Below, in pieces: positions 33,430 through 44,869 of a stretch of 64,000 bases of DNA. Source of the DNA: Hymenopellis radicata (Eukaryota > Basidiomycota > Agaricomycetes > Agaricales > Physalacriaceae). Under the pieces are notes generated by a model, which saw nothing but the letters and a program-made list of their open reading frames with translations, made no database searches and was not told the DNA's origin. The first letter of the stretch is position 1, and each line of letters opens with the position of its first letter. A program made the position numbers and the translations under genes. The stretch is taken from contig JADNRX010000296.1 in NCBI GenBank assembly GCA_015501595.1, positions 1 through 64,000 of the forward strand, read 5' to 3'.

Positions 33430-34450
33430 AATAATTCAAATCCATTCATAATCCTCTAAAACAATATTAGTGGGAACGACAACAGGCTTTGAAATCCAGA
33501 AAATGTGAGTAGAATATGGTAGAAGGAGGAGGTGGCATTCTCGAGCAGGAACGCGAACTCGTGCAGGTCCGAAACCAGCTGGAATCGATTCCCAGACGTC
33601 TAAAACAATAGGATCTCCAACGACAAGGGCACTGGGGCCTTTGGAGCAGAGCAAAGGGTGCCCAGATGATTGGAAGTAGGAGGAAGTGATGGTCTGGGGG
33701 AGTGAACGAGGCGTCGTGCTGGTCCGGGAGTGCTGCCAATCGATTTCCAGCCCTCGAAAACAGTAGGAGGAGCAAAACGACCCTGATGGAGGGTTGGAAA
33801 TGAGGGAAAGGTGGCCAGAAGATGGCACGAGGAGGTGATGGTGCTCTGAAGCCTGAGCGAGGCATCGCGCGGGTCCGCCGACGGCGCCAATCGATTCCCA
33901 CATGTTGAAAACGGCAGGATCCAATGAGAGGAGGTAAATGGAGGCTCGAGAGAGAGGGAAATAACAACTAGAATATGGCAGGAGGAGGTGATGAGAGTCT
34001 GGAGCCTCAGCGAGGCATCGCGTGCATCCGGAGATGACGCCAATCGATTCACAGACGTCTAAACCAGTAGGATTCACAAAGACGAGGTAAATGGAGCCTG
34101 GGGGAGAGAGGGAGATGTGAGCAGAATATGAGAGAAGGAGGTGATAAAAATCTGGGGCCAGAACGAGGCGTCGCGCGCATCCGAAAACAGTGCCAATCGA
34201 TTCCTAGGCGTCTAAAATGGCAGGATCTATCAAGACGAGGTAGATGGAGGCCCGGCAGAGAGGAAAAGGTGGCCAGAATATGGCAGGAGGAGGTGATGAC
34301 GGTCTGGAGCCTGAACGAGGCGTCGCACGCGCCCGGAGACGATGCCGACCGATTCCCAGACATCTAAAATTGTAGGATCATGGACAACGAGGGCACTGAG
34401 GTCCCCAACAAGCGCGTCGCTGGTCAAGAACGAGGTCATCGGCATCACGG
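33430..34450. repeat. tandem array, six units of about 152 bp
   Basis: The anchor AATCGATT (CCAATCGATTCCCAGACGTC in the fuller form) recurs at 33583, 33738, 33889, 34042, 34195 and 34347, with spacing 155, 151, 153, 153 and 152. Other unit landmarks are AGGAGGTGAT and GAGCGAGGCATCGCG. Units differ by many substitutions. Long minus-strand frames over it arise because the period is close to a multiple of three; I do not regard them as genes. Confidence 0.92.
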
Positions 34451-34567
34451 CTGCTAACTCTCATTAGGATTAGCTAAGTCCAAATCGGGAGTTAGCTATC
34501 CACAGACATAGATCATGAGCCGGAAATTATGGGCTTGCGAGTATTGTAGCATAAAAATAAGTACTCA

Positions 34568-34600
34568 CGTCTCAGACGATGGTGGTAAAAGTCTGAGACG
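34568..34600. repeat. hairpin CGTCTCAGAC / GTCTGAGACG
   Basis: Ten-base arms enclose GATGGTGGTAAAA. A near copy lies at about 33061-33086. The rest of 34460-35400 has no recognisable gene; CTGTATA words repeat at 35095-35150. Confidence 0.7.
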
Positions 34601-35402
34601 CGATCGAGTCCAAATCGAGCAGGTAAGCTGCAGCGAGAGTCGTACATCTATATCTACTGTACCATCACTAGCTCGATGTCCGTCAAACAACTCGGTAGCT
34701 TCAGCATACCCGAATAACCCAGCAAACCACTCTCGCAACACATCAGAGCGAGCTGAAGAAGAAAAAAAAAGAAATGGAAAAGATGACGATAAAGTGGGCT
34801 AAACTTGTGGCGGACCTACGGACCAAACTGTCGACGGCGCCAAGTGGGTTCAAGACGCCAAATTCCAAAATCACCACGGATGCAGAGGCTGTCGGCAAAC
34901 ATCTGGGCTTGCTCCACGTCACAGCACAGGAGGCGGAGAAGCCTCATGTCCAGATAACAATATAGTGAACATCAGGAAAAACTGAAAATTATACACAGCG
35001 ATACGGAGCCTACATAGTATATATATGGCTGATAGCCCTTGTACAGAGGTACCCCCTTATGTACTATACATATACCACCCTTTCTTATCCTGTATAGTAC
35101 TGTATATCTCCTGTATACCTACTGTATATGGCCTGTATAGCTATGGTACGCCTACTCAGACGTCTCATTCTCTGCTTGCAGCCGCTTTAGGCTCAGGATT
35201 ACACAGCGAGAAAGCATAAATCAAGAAAACATGTATATTCAAGTAAACGACGATAGTAGGTGGTCTATGGGTCGACAATGACAGTAAAGGTACAGTGATC
35301 ACCGACAGCTCCGTTAACAGCGGGTCCGACCTTCACTGCTGTCAATTGGCGGCGTCCGATGTGCGTGTCATTGGGGGCGATCTAGTCGGTCCGCGCAAGA
35401 TA

Positions 35403-35655
35403 CTGTACCGTTTCGACCGTAAGTTCGCGGGGCGTTACGCGTTATGCCGCGAACTTACAGGAAATAAGTTCGTAACCAGGCACACCACCCGAAATTACCA
35501 TATTTGGATGCTCCCGCCATAGGCGGGAGCGAAAATTTCCTTTTTAGGCCTTACAGACCCTGAAAATAAGGTCCGTGATGCGTTATGCTTTATCGTAAGT
35601 TAGGTTCTCGACCCCGCGTTATGCGTTATGCGAACTTGGGGTCGAAACGGTACAG
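35403..35655. mobile_element. CTGTA-family MITE (253 bp)
   Basis: Ends are CTGTACCGTTTCGACC and GGTCGAAACGGTACAG, with TA at 35401-35402 and 35656-35657. The hairpin GCTCCCGCC-ATA-GGCGGGAGC at 35510-35530 has a stem distinct from that of the 13204 copy, followed by the family's AAAATTTCC. Confidence 0.93.
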
Positions 35656-36050
35656 TAGTAGATGTCGTCGCGGAGCTCGGTGGTTGTTCTTGTTAACGAC
35701 GGCTCCTGAGTCGACAATGAACTCGGATGGTCGGCTGGTCTAATGATGGTGAGGGAAATTTTTTTTGGGCAGACGAAAGACGTACATGGTACTCCAAGTG
35801 CCATCCTGCACGCCATAGCGTCACGACGATTGGGCATGCCTTAACGTTCAGCGTTCAGTGCGCAGTAGGATGATTGTTGGGCCGTTGGAACTTGGAGATG
35901 GGGGGCAGGAAGAAAGGCGTGGTTGGGACTTGCCAAAAAAATTGGACTTGATCGGTCCGCATTTAGACTTGTGTGCGCACGGACCACCCTCCCGATTGTC
36001 TGCACCCGCCTGTACTGACCACGTATATCCACTCTGCCCACAAACAATTT

Positions 36051-39000
36051 CATCAGGAAACCGCCTTTGGCACTAAAGCACCTCAAGACAGGTACCATTT
36101 TCTTGAGGTACTTCAGGTGCTTGTGGGACCTCAAGTCTCTTAGGGTGCTTTGACACTCGGGGCTGAGCATCAAGGCTTCTTGACTGGTCTCAACCTACCT
36201 TAAGCAGTCAATCAATATGTTACTCCTCTCAAGGCAAATCAAGACCCCCGAAGGTAACACTCACATCCATAATATGCTTCAAGAGCTTTCATGTGCATGG
36301 CCGAGCCTCAAGCAAAAACCAGCTTATACTTATACACTCATTTTATCAAGACTAAAAATACACCGAGTTGCAGATGCTTGATGCGAAATTTGGTTCGTAG
36401 CTATGGCCGCACACCCGTACTACTGTAGCAGGCAACTCTGGCCTGACTGCAATATATAATATATAACGGCAGCAAAAACGAGGAAGGTAGTAAGGGCAAG
36501 GGAAAGCACTTCAAGGACTTGAGAGCAGTTTTCTGAGCCGGCGCGGGAGGTGCAATGGCAACAGCCGCATACCAGGCACGGAAAGGACGCCACCAGTCGC
36601 CTATCCTGCCCCACCGCCTGGAGAGCATGCACCAACACTAGCCCCGGACGCGATGTGCGCAGATGACGCCACTGAAGATGTGTTGTCGGGGAAAATTGTT
36701 GTATTCTGTTGCCTGAGAGAGCAGAGCGTGAAAGCGAAGTTTGTGCGTGCGGCGTTTCATCTTGGCTGGACATTGGATGGTGTGCAATATAGCAAGCCGT
36801 ACGCGCGGAGGGCGTGAAAATTGGGCGCAAGGGAGCGCGTCATATGCTCCCACAGACAGTTGTGAATCAGCCTCGCCGCGACGATCCGAACGTCGCCTTT
36901 CGACCACCCTTTGTCCGACATCCACTGGCTTAGCGTCTGATATAGAATCCACGAGGAGGCGCCTGGCTCCGGATAATCCATTAGCGCCGCCCGGATGGCT
37001 GCACGTCGGGTCCCGCGACGTGGGATCCAGCAGGAATGGACTGCGCACTGGCAAGTCGCCCGTGTCATCGACGGCGTTGGCGTCGCGTGGCCGCGGGTGC
37101 GCTGTGCGCACCTTAAACGAGGTATGTTTCCTCTTGAATTGCGGCTCGGGTCTATATATCTGTCAAGTATGAAATGAATAATTGCAGCGTCGACGCACCT
37201 CATCCAATGCCCATACTCTCGAGGCCCCATATGTATCCCTCTCCTATCCCTGCTATAAATATGGTGCAGCTGTAGTCGACAGCGACGTCGGCATCGGAAG
37301 TTGCGGTTGCATGCGGAAATCCTGTGGTCCTCGATTATGGGTGGGGAATGGATAAGGCCAGGGTGTAATTTTGCTTCGCTGGGTCCGCCGTCGCCGTCGC
37401 TTGCTGCTGCCGGCGATGATGGGCATGAGAAGGTAAACAACGATTACGGTCCCGCTGCTTAATCGAGCACTCATATCCTGAGATGAATGGGAATGAGAGA
37501 AGCACCGGAGATTTTTTTGAAAAACACCTTAGCAGACGGGCCAGCAGTCAATTATTTAGTGCTAAGACGTCCCATCGGCGAAAGAGGGTGCAGAACCATA
37601 ACGATGGCGAAAGGAAGATAGCCTGGACGACCACCGCGATGGGTAAGGACTGTCTTGATGGTGGCGGTCGAAGGCAGAAATACGATGCCTGATCATGACA
37701 GCACTCGATCGTTGTTCAACTGGTATGCTGCTGTAATGGCGCAACGCCACGCCGACTTCTCCTTTCCTGTTCTCCCTGACGACTTGCATCCGCAGATCGA
37801 TTCGGGCTGGATCCAAGTCCCATCTGGCGTAAGGCGTTCTTGGAGTGTCGTGAAACATAAGGCTGTCTTGGCGACGACGGTGCTTGCGTCGACGGCGGCG
37901 CCGCATTGCGAATAAACTACCGCATGAAGAGGTTACGCGTCCTGGCGCCATGAGTAATGAAACAAGGGCAAGAAACGACCGCGAGAAGAAAAAGGTAGGG
38001 AAAGAAAGACGCTCATGAATCATGGTGCGTTGCTGGCGAGAAGAGAGGCATCACCGGGATCGACGGTGGTGGTAGCAGTCAGACAGACGACAGCGAACAG
38101 CACTTGATCGCTGTTCGGCTTTCCGGGCCTGGCTGCCGGTCATCGTTCGTCTGGACGTAGAGACTGAACGCGAGCGTACTGGACTGTGAATGATAAAGCA
38201 ATTCGACGAGGGTGACGATTAAGTGAATTTAATAAAGAATTTGGTGACTGGAAATTGAACGATGAGTGTATACTTCACTTCCAACATTTACAGCTCAAGG
38301 TATATACCAGGTACATACATTGCTTCACCGAAAAAAATGAACATTTTCAAAGTTGTTCTATTTATCTCTCGCATCACATCCCGCTAGGTCCGAAGGTGCA
38401 GCGGGTCCTCGTTCACCTGCTGGAGCCATCCCGAGTTCGATCCCGCCGCCTAAAATGGCAGAGATCGAGGTGCGTTTCTTGTTTCCTTCTACTACCACGA
38501 CGACCAAACACGACGCTGTTGCTCCTCCTCGATTGTACTCTTTGACCACTGCGTGCACGCTCTCCTAGCCTCAGTAGCGGCACGGGTACCTACTAGGCAG
38601 CACGTCTTCAATATCTTCTAACATTGGTGGTCATTTGTGGACGGTGGTCATACATACTAGTGGCAAGGCTCGTACGACGCCGCGGGCGTGTACAGTCTTG
38701 AGAGGTGCGCATTTTCTTGTTCTGCTAGCACGTCTTGCCGGCTCTGACTATACGAGGGCCATTTCAGAACAGCACGACCCACTCGGTTCACCCAAGCCAT
38801 CGGACACCGGCAGCTCTACCCAACCTCTCATTACACTTGGATTTTTGGTTTAGACTATTCAAACACACGGCACGTCCCAAACCTCCGCCAAATTCTTTCT
38901 CTGAAATTCTAGTGAAATTCTTTCAAGTCCATTTTTACCGCCGGTCCGACGGCCATCAAAAGCCACGTCAGCATCACGTGTTGGTTTGTTTATAGGTCTG

Positions 39001-40149
39001 GGACCCGATCGCACAGTTTCTTCCTCCTTCCACCATAGACCGTAGACGTTTCCGAGCTGGACACTCTCGCCCACGACTACAACCCCAACGCCGTCCTACA
39101 CATGACAATGTCCGCCACCCGCGACAATCCCAGCTACGTTGACGGCAGCAGCCACCTCGAACACGACAACGCCTGACGCCTACTCTCGATGATGGTCCAG
39201 CCCAACCAATACGGTACTCATAACGCACACGAACATGGACGAGCACGACTACTGAACACGAGGGCGACCGACCATGACGGACGAGCCCAACGACCGGGCT
39301 CGACGACCGAGCACGACGACCGAGCATTGGACAACCGAGCATTGGATTCAGACGACCGAGCATGGGACGACCGAGCACGGAAGAGCGCAATGACCAAGCA
39401 CAGACAAGCACAACGACCGGGAGCGTTGGACGACCGAGCATTGGACGACTGACCACGACGGCCGAGCACGGACGAGCGCAATGACCGAGCATGGACAAGC
39501 ACAACGACCGGGCACGACAACCAGGTTGTGCATGACACCCAAGCACGACATTCGAGCCTGAACACGATGGAGCATGCATGAACACGATGCCGGGGACTAG
39601 CACGATGACTGCCATCTACTTTGTCACTACCTACCACCTCAATGGGAGTATCCCTTGTAGACTTCCATAGTCATTACGATACCTTCCTTCGCTTATGGAC
39701 TTGATACCTCCTATTCCTAGTACCAGTGCAATATGTGTTAGTAGCCTCATGTAGTTTTCGATTCTGTGTGTATATCATTAATGAAACTTTGGAATCAGTT
39801 ATTTGTGTAATGGAGCGATTCTTAGCCTAGCTTACAGTGCTTTTGAGCTGCTTTTGCTGATCTTGAGTAAGAATCAAGTTGGCTTGAAGGTGGGTATAGA
39901 CTCATTTGAGTCGTGTTCAGAGTGACTTAAGAGAAGTGCTTAATTCATAGTTAATTTAAGACGTACCGGAGGAGACTTGAGGATCATCCAAGACATCCTG
40001 AGGCAGCCTGAGGCCACTTGAGGTAGGGCTTACCGCCGAACCTTCATTCAAGGCACCTTGACTGCATCAGCAACTTAGCAGCATCAAGGAACCTTAAGAT
40101 CCTCAAACTATCTAGAGACGTCTTAAGGCCTATACCCCTTTTCGTGATG
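36051..40149 (-). mobile_element. 4.1-kb transposon copy, left (inverted pair)
   Basis: This segment is the reverse complement of 51692-55791, with a few one-base indels near 37460-37515 as the only differences I found. The ends read CATCAGGAAA (36051) and the complement of CATCACGAAA (ending 40149), a 10-bp terminal repeat with one mismatch. TT flanks both sides (36049-36050, 40150-40151). Both subterminal zones (36060-36320 and 39890-40140) are dense in CTTGAGG/CTCAAG/CTTAAG words in both directions. No transposase was recognised; open frames up to 227 codons lack domains. A 2-bp duplication with subterminal repeats fits a non-autonomous CMC (CACTA/Plavaka-like) element, which is inference. 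Confidence 0.88.
39236..39560. repeat. minisatellite in the 4.1-kb element, left copy
   Basis: Degenerate repeats of GACGACCGAGCAYKG (12-15 bp) fill this stretch; the mirror lies at about 52281-52605. It produces long artificial frames in several phases. Confidence 0.85.
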
Positions 40150-41165
40150 TTACAGATTGCCCATTCTGAAGGAAGTGATTCTAATCTAGAAATTGTGCCT
40201 AGCAGCGCCCATGATTCAACTTGCAAAAAAGCTAAAGTTTTACTGCACCACCTGCGGGTGTTCAGACGGTGGCGGCGGCGGCGGCGGGACGAGGACATAC
40301 GTCATGATGAATAGTTGGCTGATCGACGTTGGATGCCGGACCATTGCCGATCGGGCAAGTTTTTCTGCTCAAGACCAAGTGCACGCGGATGTGGCTACGT
40401 ATTCTGGGGAGGGTTTACAATGGCATCAGTAGACTATGTATAGCTCGGTGAGAGGTATATAGCCTATGTAGTCTATGTATCATGACCCTGCATCTGTATC
40501 CTATGTAGAAGGGGGGGTTATATGTATCGTTTCAGTTTTTCCTGATGAATCGGCCGGAAGCGTGTTGTTCTGAACATCGACTGTGCCCAAGCCTGCTCTC
40601 CTTGCTCTAACCACCCTCCTCCTCTTCTGTGCTCCAGAACACGCCAGCGACCGCTTGACTTCCGGACTGCTACAACTCCGCGACTCTGTGATGACTCGCG
40701 CATCCATTTTGTGAGGGCTTGAGGAGTCGGTTTGGTCATGTTGCAAGCTCTGTAACTCTGAGTGTGGAAGAGAACCTGTCAAGGTCTGGGTCCTGGCTGT
40801 AGAAACGGAAGCAGATATGGATGCTCAGCTAAGTAGAGCAAGCATTAACATCAGGAAAACCCTCCCCCAGTATTTTGAACTAAATCTTCTGAAAATTAGT
40901 ACAGATATACCAAATCGAGGTATTTCGAGTAATGTTCATGAAATAGTCATGATTTTCACATTTCTATCTGCCGCCTTGAGAAATATCTGAAAAGAGTGAC
41001 ATATCATTCACCTATACTAGAATCCACATTATAGAACTACACAAATGAGGACAAGTTACTGCCTAAGAAGGTACGGTCTGCGATGATGTCATGGATAATC
41101 ACGCCACACTTGGATACTCCCTAACAAGGAACAAGTATACATAGAACAATATGTATACATAGAAC
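40150..41165. other. gene-poor stretch between 4.1-kb element and Plavaka end
   Basis: A plus-strand frame from about 40150 to 40318 (IAHSEGSDSNLEIVPSS...) starts right at the element border and may be the remains of an interrupted exon. At 40690-40815 (minus) lies the counterpart of the 4.85-4.98 kb segment, reading HSELQSLQHDQTDSSS. No complete gene. Confidence 0.35.
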
Positions 41166-41343
41166 AATACTAATGGTACCTAAAGAAGCTTCGCTGATCT
41201 TTGTAACTACTGAGAAGGAAGGCACTACTACCATCAAGGACATTCTCGTTCGTCCAATCTGCCGGAACTGTACGTCCCCACTTAGGAAACAGATGCACAC
41301 TACTCTCAATGACAGATACCGGCAGCACTGACACAAGCGGCAA

Positions 41344-42531
41344 TAGTGAGTAGCGCGGGTGTCCCGAGGGTATTTCGGTTGGCACCCCTACCCGTACCCT
41401 TGACTTACCCGTCCCGCGGTGCGGGTGCGGGTCACCCGCGCAGGTTGTCTCGGGTTGTCACTGTTCGTGCACGCCGACGACCCCCCGGCAATGGCAGGGG
41501 GCTATCGACGGGCACGATATATACATAGCCAATGCCCACCCTGTTGTTGAACAACAGGGAAGGGACACGACATATGTACTGGGCAGGGGAGATGGGAAGA
41601 GAATATGTTACGTCCGGTGGGGAAGAGCGAACGGGACGATGGTAAGGGGAGTTGAGGAGATGCGACAGCGACGAATAGACGACGCCGTGGCATTGGGGCC
41701 TAGTGCGCGTGGGGGTAGTTATACAATGGACAGATTAGGTACGATGGATAGATTAGTATATAAACACGCACTGTTTGAGCCGCGACGCGGCAGCAACACA
41801 GTCCAGACTCCTTATATTTATTGAAACCTCGTCCCGAGGCCTTGGGCGCTGTGCGTCCTTGTGAAACCGGCGCCGTAGTGAAAACGAGTACCATACGTCA
41901 CTTCGCGCTGATGGTTGACGCAGGTGCGAGCGTATATGTCGAAGCGGGGTAAAGACGGCTGCTGTGAGCCCGCGCTCGCTGTCCTATGGTAGGGCGGCCT
42001 CGTCCTGAGGGCTTACACGGTCCAAGAGGGTGCCGTCGCTGCAGACGAGCACTGGAATGCACCCCGGAATGTATCCGAGGGTGCAGTGGCCGGCGCGAAG
42101 CCGAACCGAACGAAAAAAGCAAAGAAGAACAAAGACAAGAAGTCGGACAAGCCCCAGAAGAAGTTCTGGGGCCAACAAACACGACAGTGAGGTCGTGCTG
42201 TGGTGGTGAGAGCCAAGAGATGCGATCTTGGGCTGATCGATCGTTATCCGGCAGTTGCCGGGACGTTCGGCCAGCTCGGCGATCGAGGAAATTCGTTCGC
42301 GCCGTTGTTTTGGCGCGACGATAGGCTCATTGGAGCTCAAATAAAATATGATAATTTAGATAAAAATGTATACTATGATTATCTTCTGGCATGTGGTCCA
42401 ACTGGACTATGGCGCGGGTAAGAAAGGGTGACGCGGGTTAGAGCAGGTGCTCGGACCGAGACCCCTACCCGGACCCTGACCCACCCGCATCCGTGACCCG
42501 GACCGGGTACTCCGACCCGGGCTATTCACTA
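41344..42531. mobile_element. non-autonomous hAT-like element B (1,188 bp) in Plavaka
   Basis: Ends are TAGTGAGTAGCGCGGGTGTC and the complement of TAGTGAATAGCCCGGGTC, flanked by a perfect 8-bp duplication AGCGGCAA (41336-41343 and 42532-42539). It belongs to the family of 9544-10680, reversed. The shared interior includes CGAGCTGGCCGAACGTCCC (reverse) and the GTAAGCCC word near 42005-42015. Confidence 0.95.
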
Positions 42532-42706
42532 AGCGGCAAGCCATCCCCTGCAAGCTGGCGCTTAATCCGAAACATATTTGATGCAGGTTCCGGATTAGGT
42601 GTAAAGGTGCTGAACCATTCGACATATGCCAAGTGCTGAGGCGGCGACATATTCACCGGGAACAAGGACTCGATTCCACGTGCGGGAATTGAGAAGATCA
42701 CACGTA

Positions 42707-42969
42707 CTGTAGAGTTTCAATCAATTCATTGGTCACAGGTCACGAGGGACCCAAAATCGACGAAATGTCACACCTGTCACTGGTCGCGCCAAAATCTGAC
42801 GAATCTGGCTATCAAATTTGACGAAAAATGGCTCCAAAATCGACCAAATCAGGCTGTTATGACGAAAAAATTTCCCCGGTCACGGTGCCTATGGCGCCGC
42901 GACGAAATCAAATTTTCGTCAGGCCGGTCACACGTCACACAGCCTGACAAATTGAACGAAACTCTACAG
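42707..42969. mobile_element. CTGTA-family MITE (263 bp) in Plavaka
   Basis: Ends are CTGTAGAGTTTCAATCAATT and AATTGAACGAAACTCTACAG, with TA at 42705-42706 and 42970-42971. The subfamily is that of 6350-6613. The hairpin GGTGCC-TAT-GGCGCC at about 42885 pairs with one G-T. Confidence 0.93.
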
Positions 42970-43543
42970 TACGCAACCGACGTGCAAGCCTAAGTAGTGA
43001 TATAAGGTCAGTAGAGTTCATGATAGAAATAAGAACATACCATCAAACTTTCGAGTACTGCCAGCCTCCGCTGAGCGAACACGAATCATCGCCGTGTCAA
43101 AGCGATTTGCACAGCGTGTACCCCCGTCGGCGGTGCCAATGGAATGGAGAGCAGTGACGGCAGCTTCGAAATTACGCGCGGGATGAGTACACGGATAGTC
43201 CCCAAGTTCGGCATTGGGCCATTCACAGACAGGTGATTCTCCGGAATATGTGCAGGTAACCAGCACTTGCTTGGGGTAATCACCAACATAGGCGGCGAAG
43301 ATGGAATGGCAGCGACGAGCTACACCATCACCACTTCGCATGACGACCCCATCAATACCGGCTTCCTTCAAACTAAGCAAGATTCTGCGCATGCATACGT
43401 GAAATAGGTTACACATGGAATGACGACGTGATTCCTTGTTCTAGTTTGGTGGTCGGGAGATACGCCACTAGAACCTGCCCCATGCGCGAGGGCTTTCGGC
43501 GAATATCCTTTGGCAGATTCCCAATAGTAAGATATATGGGATA

Positions 43544-43575
43544 CTGTACGGTTTCGACCGCATGCTCTTCGCGAT
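43544..43575. mobile_element. solo end of a CTGTA-family MITE
   Basis: CTGTACGGTTTCGACCGCAT, next to TA at 43542-43543, nearly equals the start of the 49120 copy. The other end is not found. It sits exactly at the boundary where the Plavaka reading begins on the minus strand. Confidence 0.55.
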
Positions 43576-43639
43576 AGATGGGAACCCTAACCTGATGGTA
43601 TTCGCATGCCAGATTTAAATGGGGAAGCAGGGCGACATA

Positions 43640-44245
43640 AATGAGGCGTACAATGAGGTCTCCCGGCACGACTTTGCCTTTGTGCGTGGTTACTGAGGTA
43701 GCACCAGCTGGAATATCGAGGTCCACTGTATCGTCAAGGACGACATCTATGCCGTGAGCCTCCAGATTCGTTACGGCGGCATCCCGGAAATTGTCTGGGT
43801 AGACGTCCGTCAACAGCTTGGGCCTGCAGTAGATTATACTCACGGGCTTGTCCTACACGGTACATTAATGGACGCGTCCTGACTAGCAAGTGAAAAGAGA
43901 TATCTCACCAGCCATTCGTCCTGGACTTCGCCTGCTATCTCTAGAGACCCGTGTTCAGGATATGAGAGCACAGTCAATGGAGAAGAGACTAACCGATGGC
44001 AACCAGTCCCCCGCCAACGAAAACGACGCCCTTGGAGTCATTGAACATCTTCCGCGTTCCCTCTAGAAAACGCGAAATATCCTCCGGGCTATCGGGTACC
44101 GCCATTGCGCCACTTCAAGACTTTCCCTTCCTTCTCTATCGCGGTTACCGTACCGCATATAAACATCCCGTTCTTGTTGTGGAAGAGTTTGTCATAGGGA
44201 CTGAAAGCAGCATCTTCCTGCCCTCGGTGTCCTCAGGCCTCGAAT
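43640..44245 (-). pseudogene. AIF/AMID-like FAD oxidoreductase fragment
   Basis: Minus-strand pieces: PYDKLFHNKNGMF and GTVTAIEKEGKVL (about 44190-44110), then in a shifted frame SPEDISRFLEGTRKMFNDSK, then the dinucleotide-binding motif VVFVGGGLVAI (about 44020), EIAGEVQDEWL, and SIIYCRPKLLTDVYPDNFRDAAVTNLEAHGIDVVLDDTVDLD with KGKVVPGDLIV (to about 43650). Introns with GT-AG ends remain (for example GTGAGATATC...CGTGTAG at about 43910-43850). The family is NAD(P)H:quinone-type oxidoreductase of the apoptosis-inducing-factor kind. A segment between KVL and SPED is deleted, and the C-terminal half is replaced by transposase sequence in the same open frame. Confidence 0.8.
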
Positions 44246-44639
44246 AGCTGTTGAATAATGCGAACACGATGTCGCATTTGCGCGACAAGACAGTGGCCGC
44301 CTTGAACCTGAGACCATATAGCTTTGACCAGATTCACTGGATAGATGGTGCACGAGAACCGGCATAACATCCGAGAGAGAGATACCAGCGTTCCGTTTCA
44401 TACACAAATTATGGAGCTCGATGGTGGCCGAAGCATCTCCCTGCAACGATTTTGCCTAGGGCAATTAAGGGCCGCACTCTCACACTAAGCAAATGTAGTA
44501 CCTTTAAATCGCTGAATTTTTTATGGGAAAAGGTTCGTGTTTGATGCACGACGATGACGCTACACGGCATGGTCGGACGAAGTTATATGGAAGGAAGCAC
44601 AGAACATATCCGTCGTGAGATCGAGCGCCGTTGCCGTGT

Positions 44640-44860
44640 TGGTACGCGGGAGTGTCCATTGATCTGCAGAGGGTCGTCTCCGGGCGCGCTAGCATGAGCG
44701 CCAGCGTAGGGGTAGAGCTTACTCTGGACGCGATTCAACGTCTTGACGGAGAAGGTGGCAGGACGAGACCACTCTGGTAAGTCAGAGATGAGAACAATTT
44801 CGCCAGCAACGACGGGCTTCTGTTTGGGGGTAGGAGTGTGAAGGACGTGTAGAGACAGGA
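44640..44860 (-). pseudogene. Brr2-like helicase fragment
   Basis: About 70 codons on the minus strand read KPVVAGEIVLISDLPEW, SRPATFSVKTLNRVQSKLYP. This is the segment just before the first ATPase core of the Ski2-like spliceosomal helicase Brr2 (the LNRVQS-K-YP Q-motif region). The following Walker A (APTGAGKT) is not present; the sequence diverges after KLYPYAG. It is therefore a short captured or decayed piece. Confidence 0.6.
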
Positions 44861-44869
44861 AAGGGCGAA

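Larger units (their letters stand above)
41170..43543 (-). pseudogene. Plavaka-type transposase, interrupted and truncated
   Basis: Minus-strand reading in order: YPIYLTIGNLPKDIRRKPSR and VLVAYLPTTKLE (about 43540-43450), NLFHVCMRRILLSLKEAG, RRCHSIFAAYVGDYPKQVLV (about 43290), and far downstream MSPPQHLAYVEWFSTFTP (about 42640), then IESSVHLFPKWG and VPADWTNENVLDGSSAFL, ending RSFFRYH at 41170. This is the C-terminal two thirds of a Plavaka transposase (CMC superfamily, DDE-type, common in mushrooms). A MITE (42707-42969) and a hAT-like element (41344-42531) interrupt it; joining across the latter restores GDGLPLVSVLPVSVI. The N-terminal part is missing, replaced by oxidoreductase sequence. 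Confidence 0.87.

Noticed and set aside
33436..34077. 213-codon minus-strand frame with repeated ESIG..HHLL pattern
   Set aside because: It reads the 152-bp tandem array, and similar frames exist in other phases.
36757..37440. 227-codon frame in both 4.1-kb copies
   Set aside because: It overlaps other long frames in the same GC-rich stretch on both strands, has no recognisable domain, and duplication alone explains why it is open twice.
38395..38455. tRNA-like GAGTTCGATCCC in the 4.1-kb element
   Set aside because: A B-box-like core is present, but no acceptor, D or anticodon stems could be folded around it.
38974..39615. 213- and 139-codon Cys/Ser/Arg-rich frames
   Set aside because: They are translations of the GACGACCGAGCA minisatellite in different phases.
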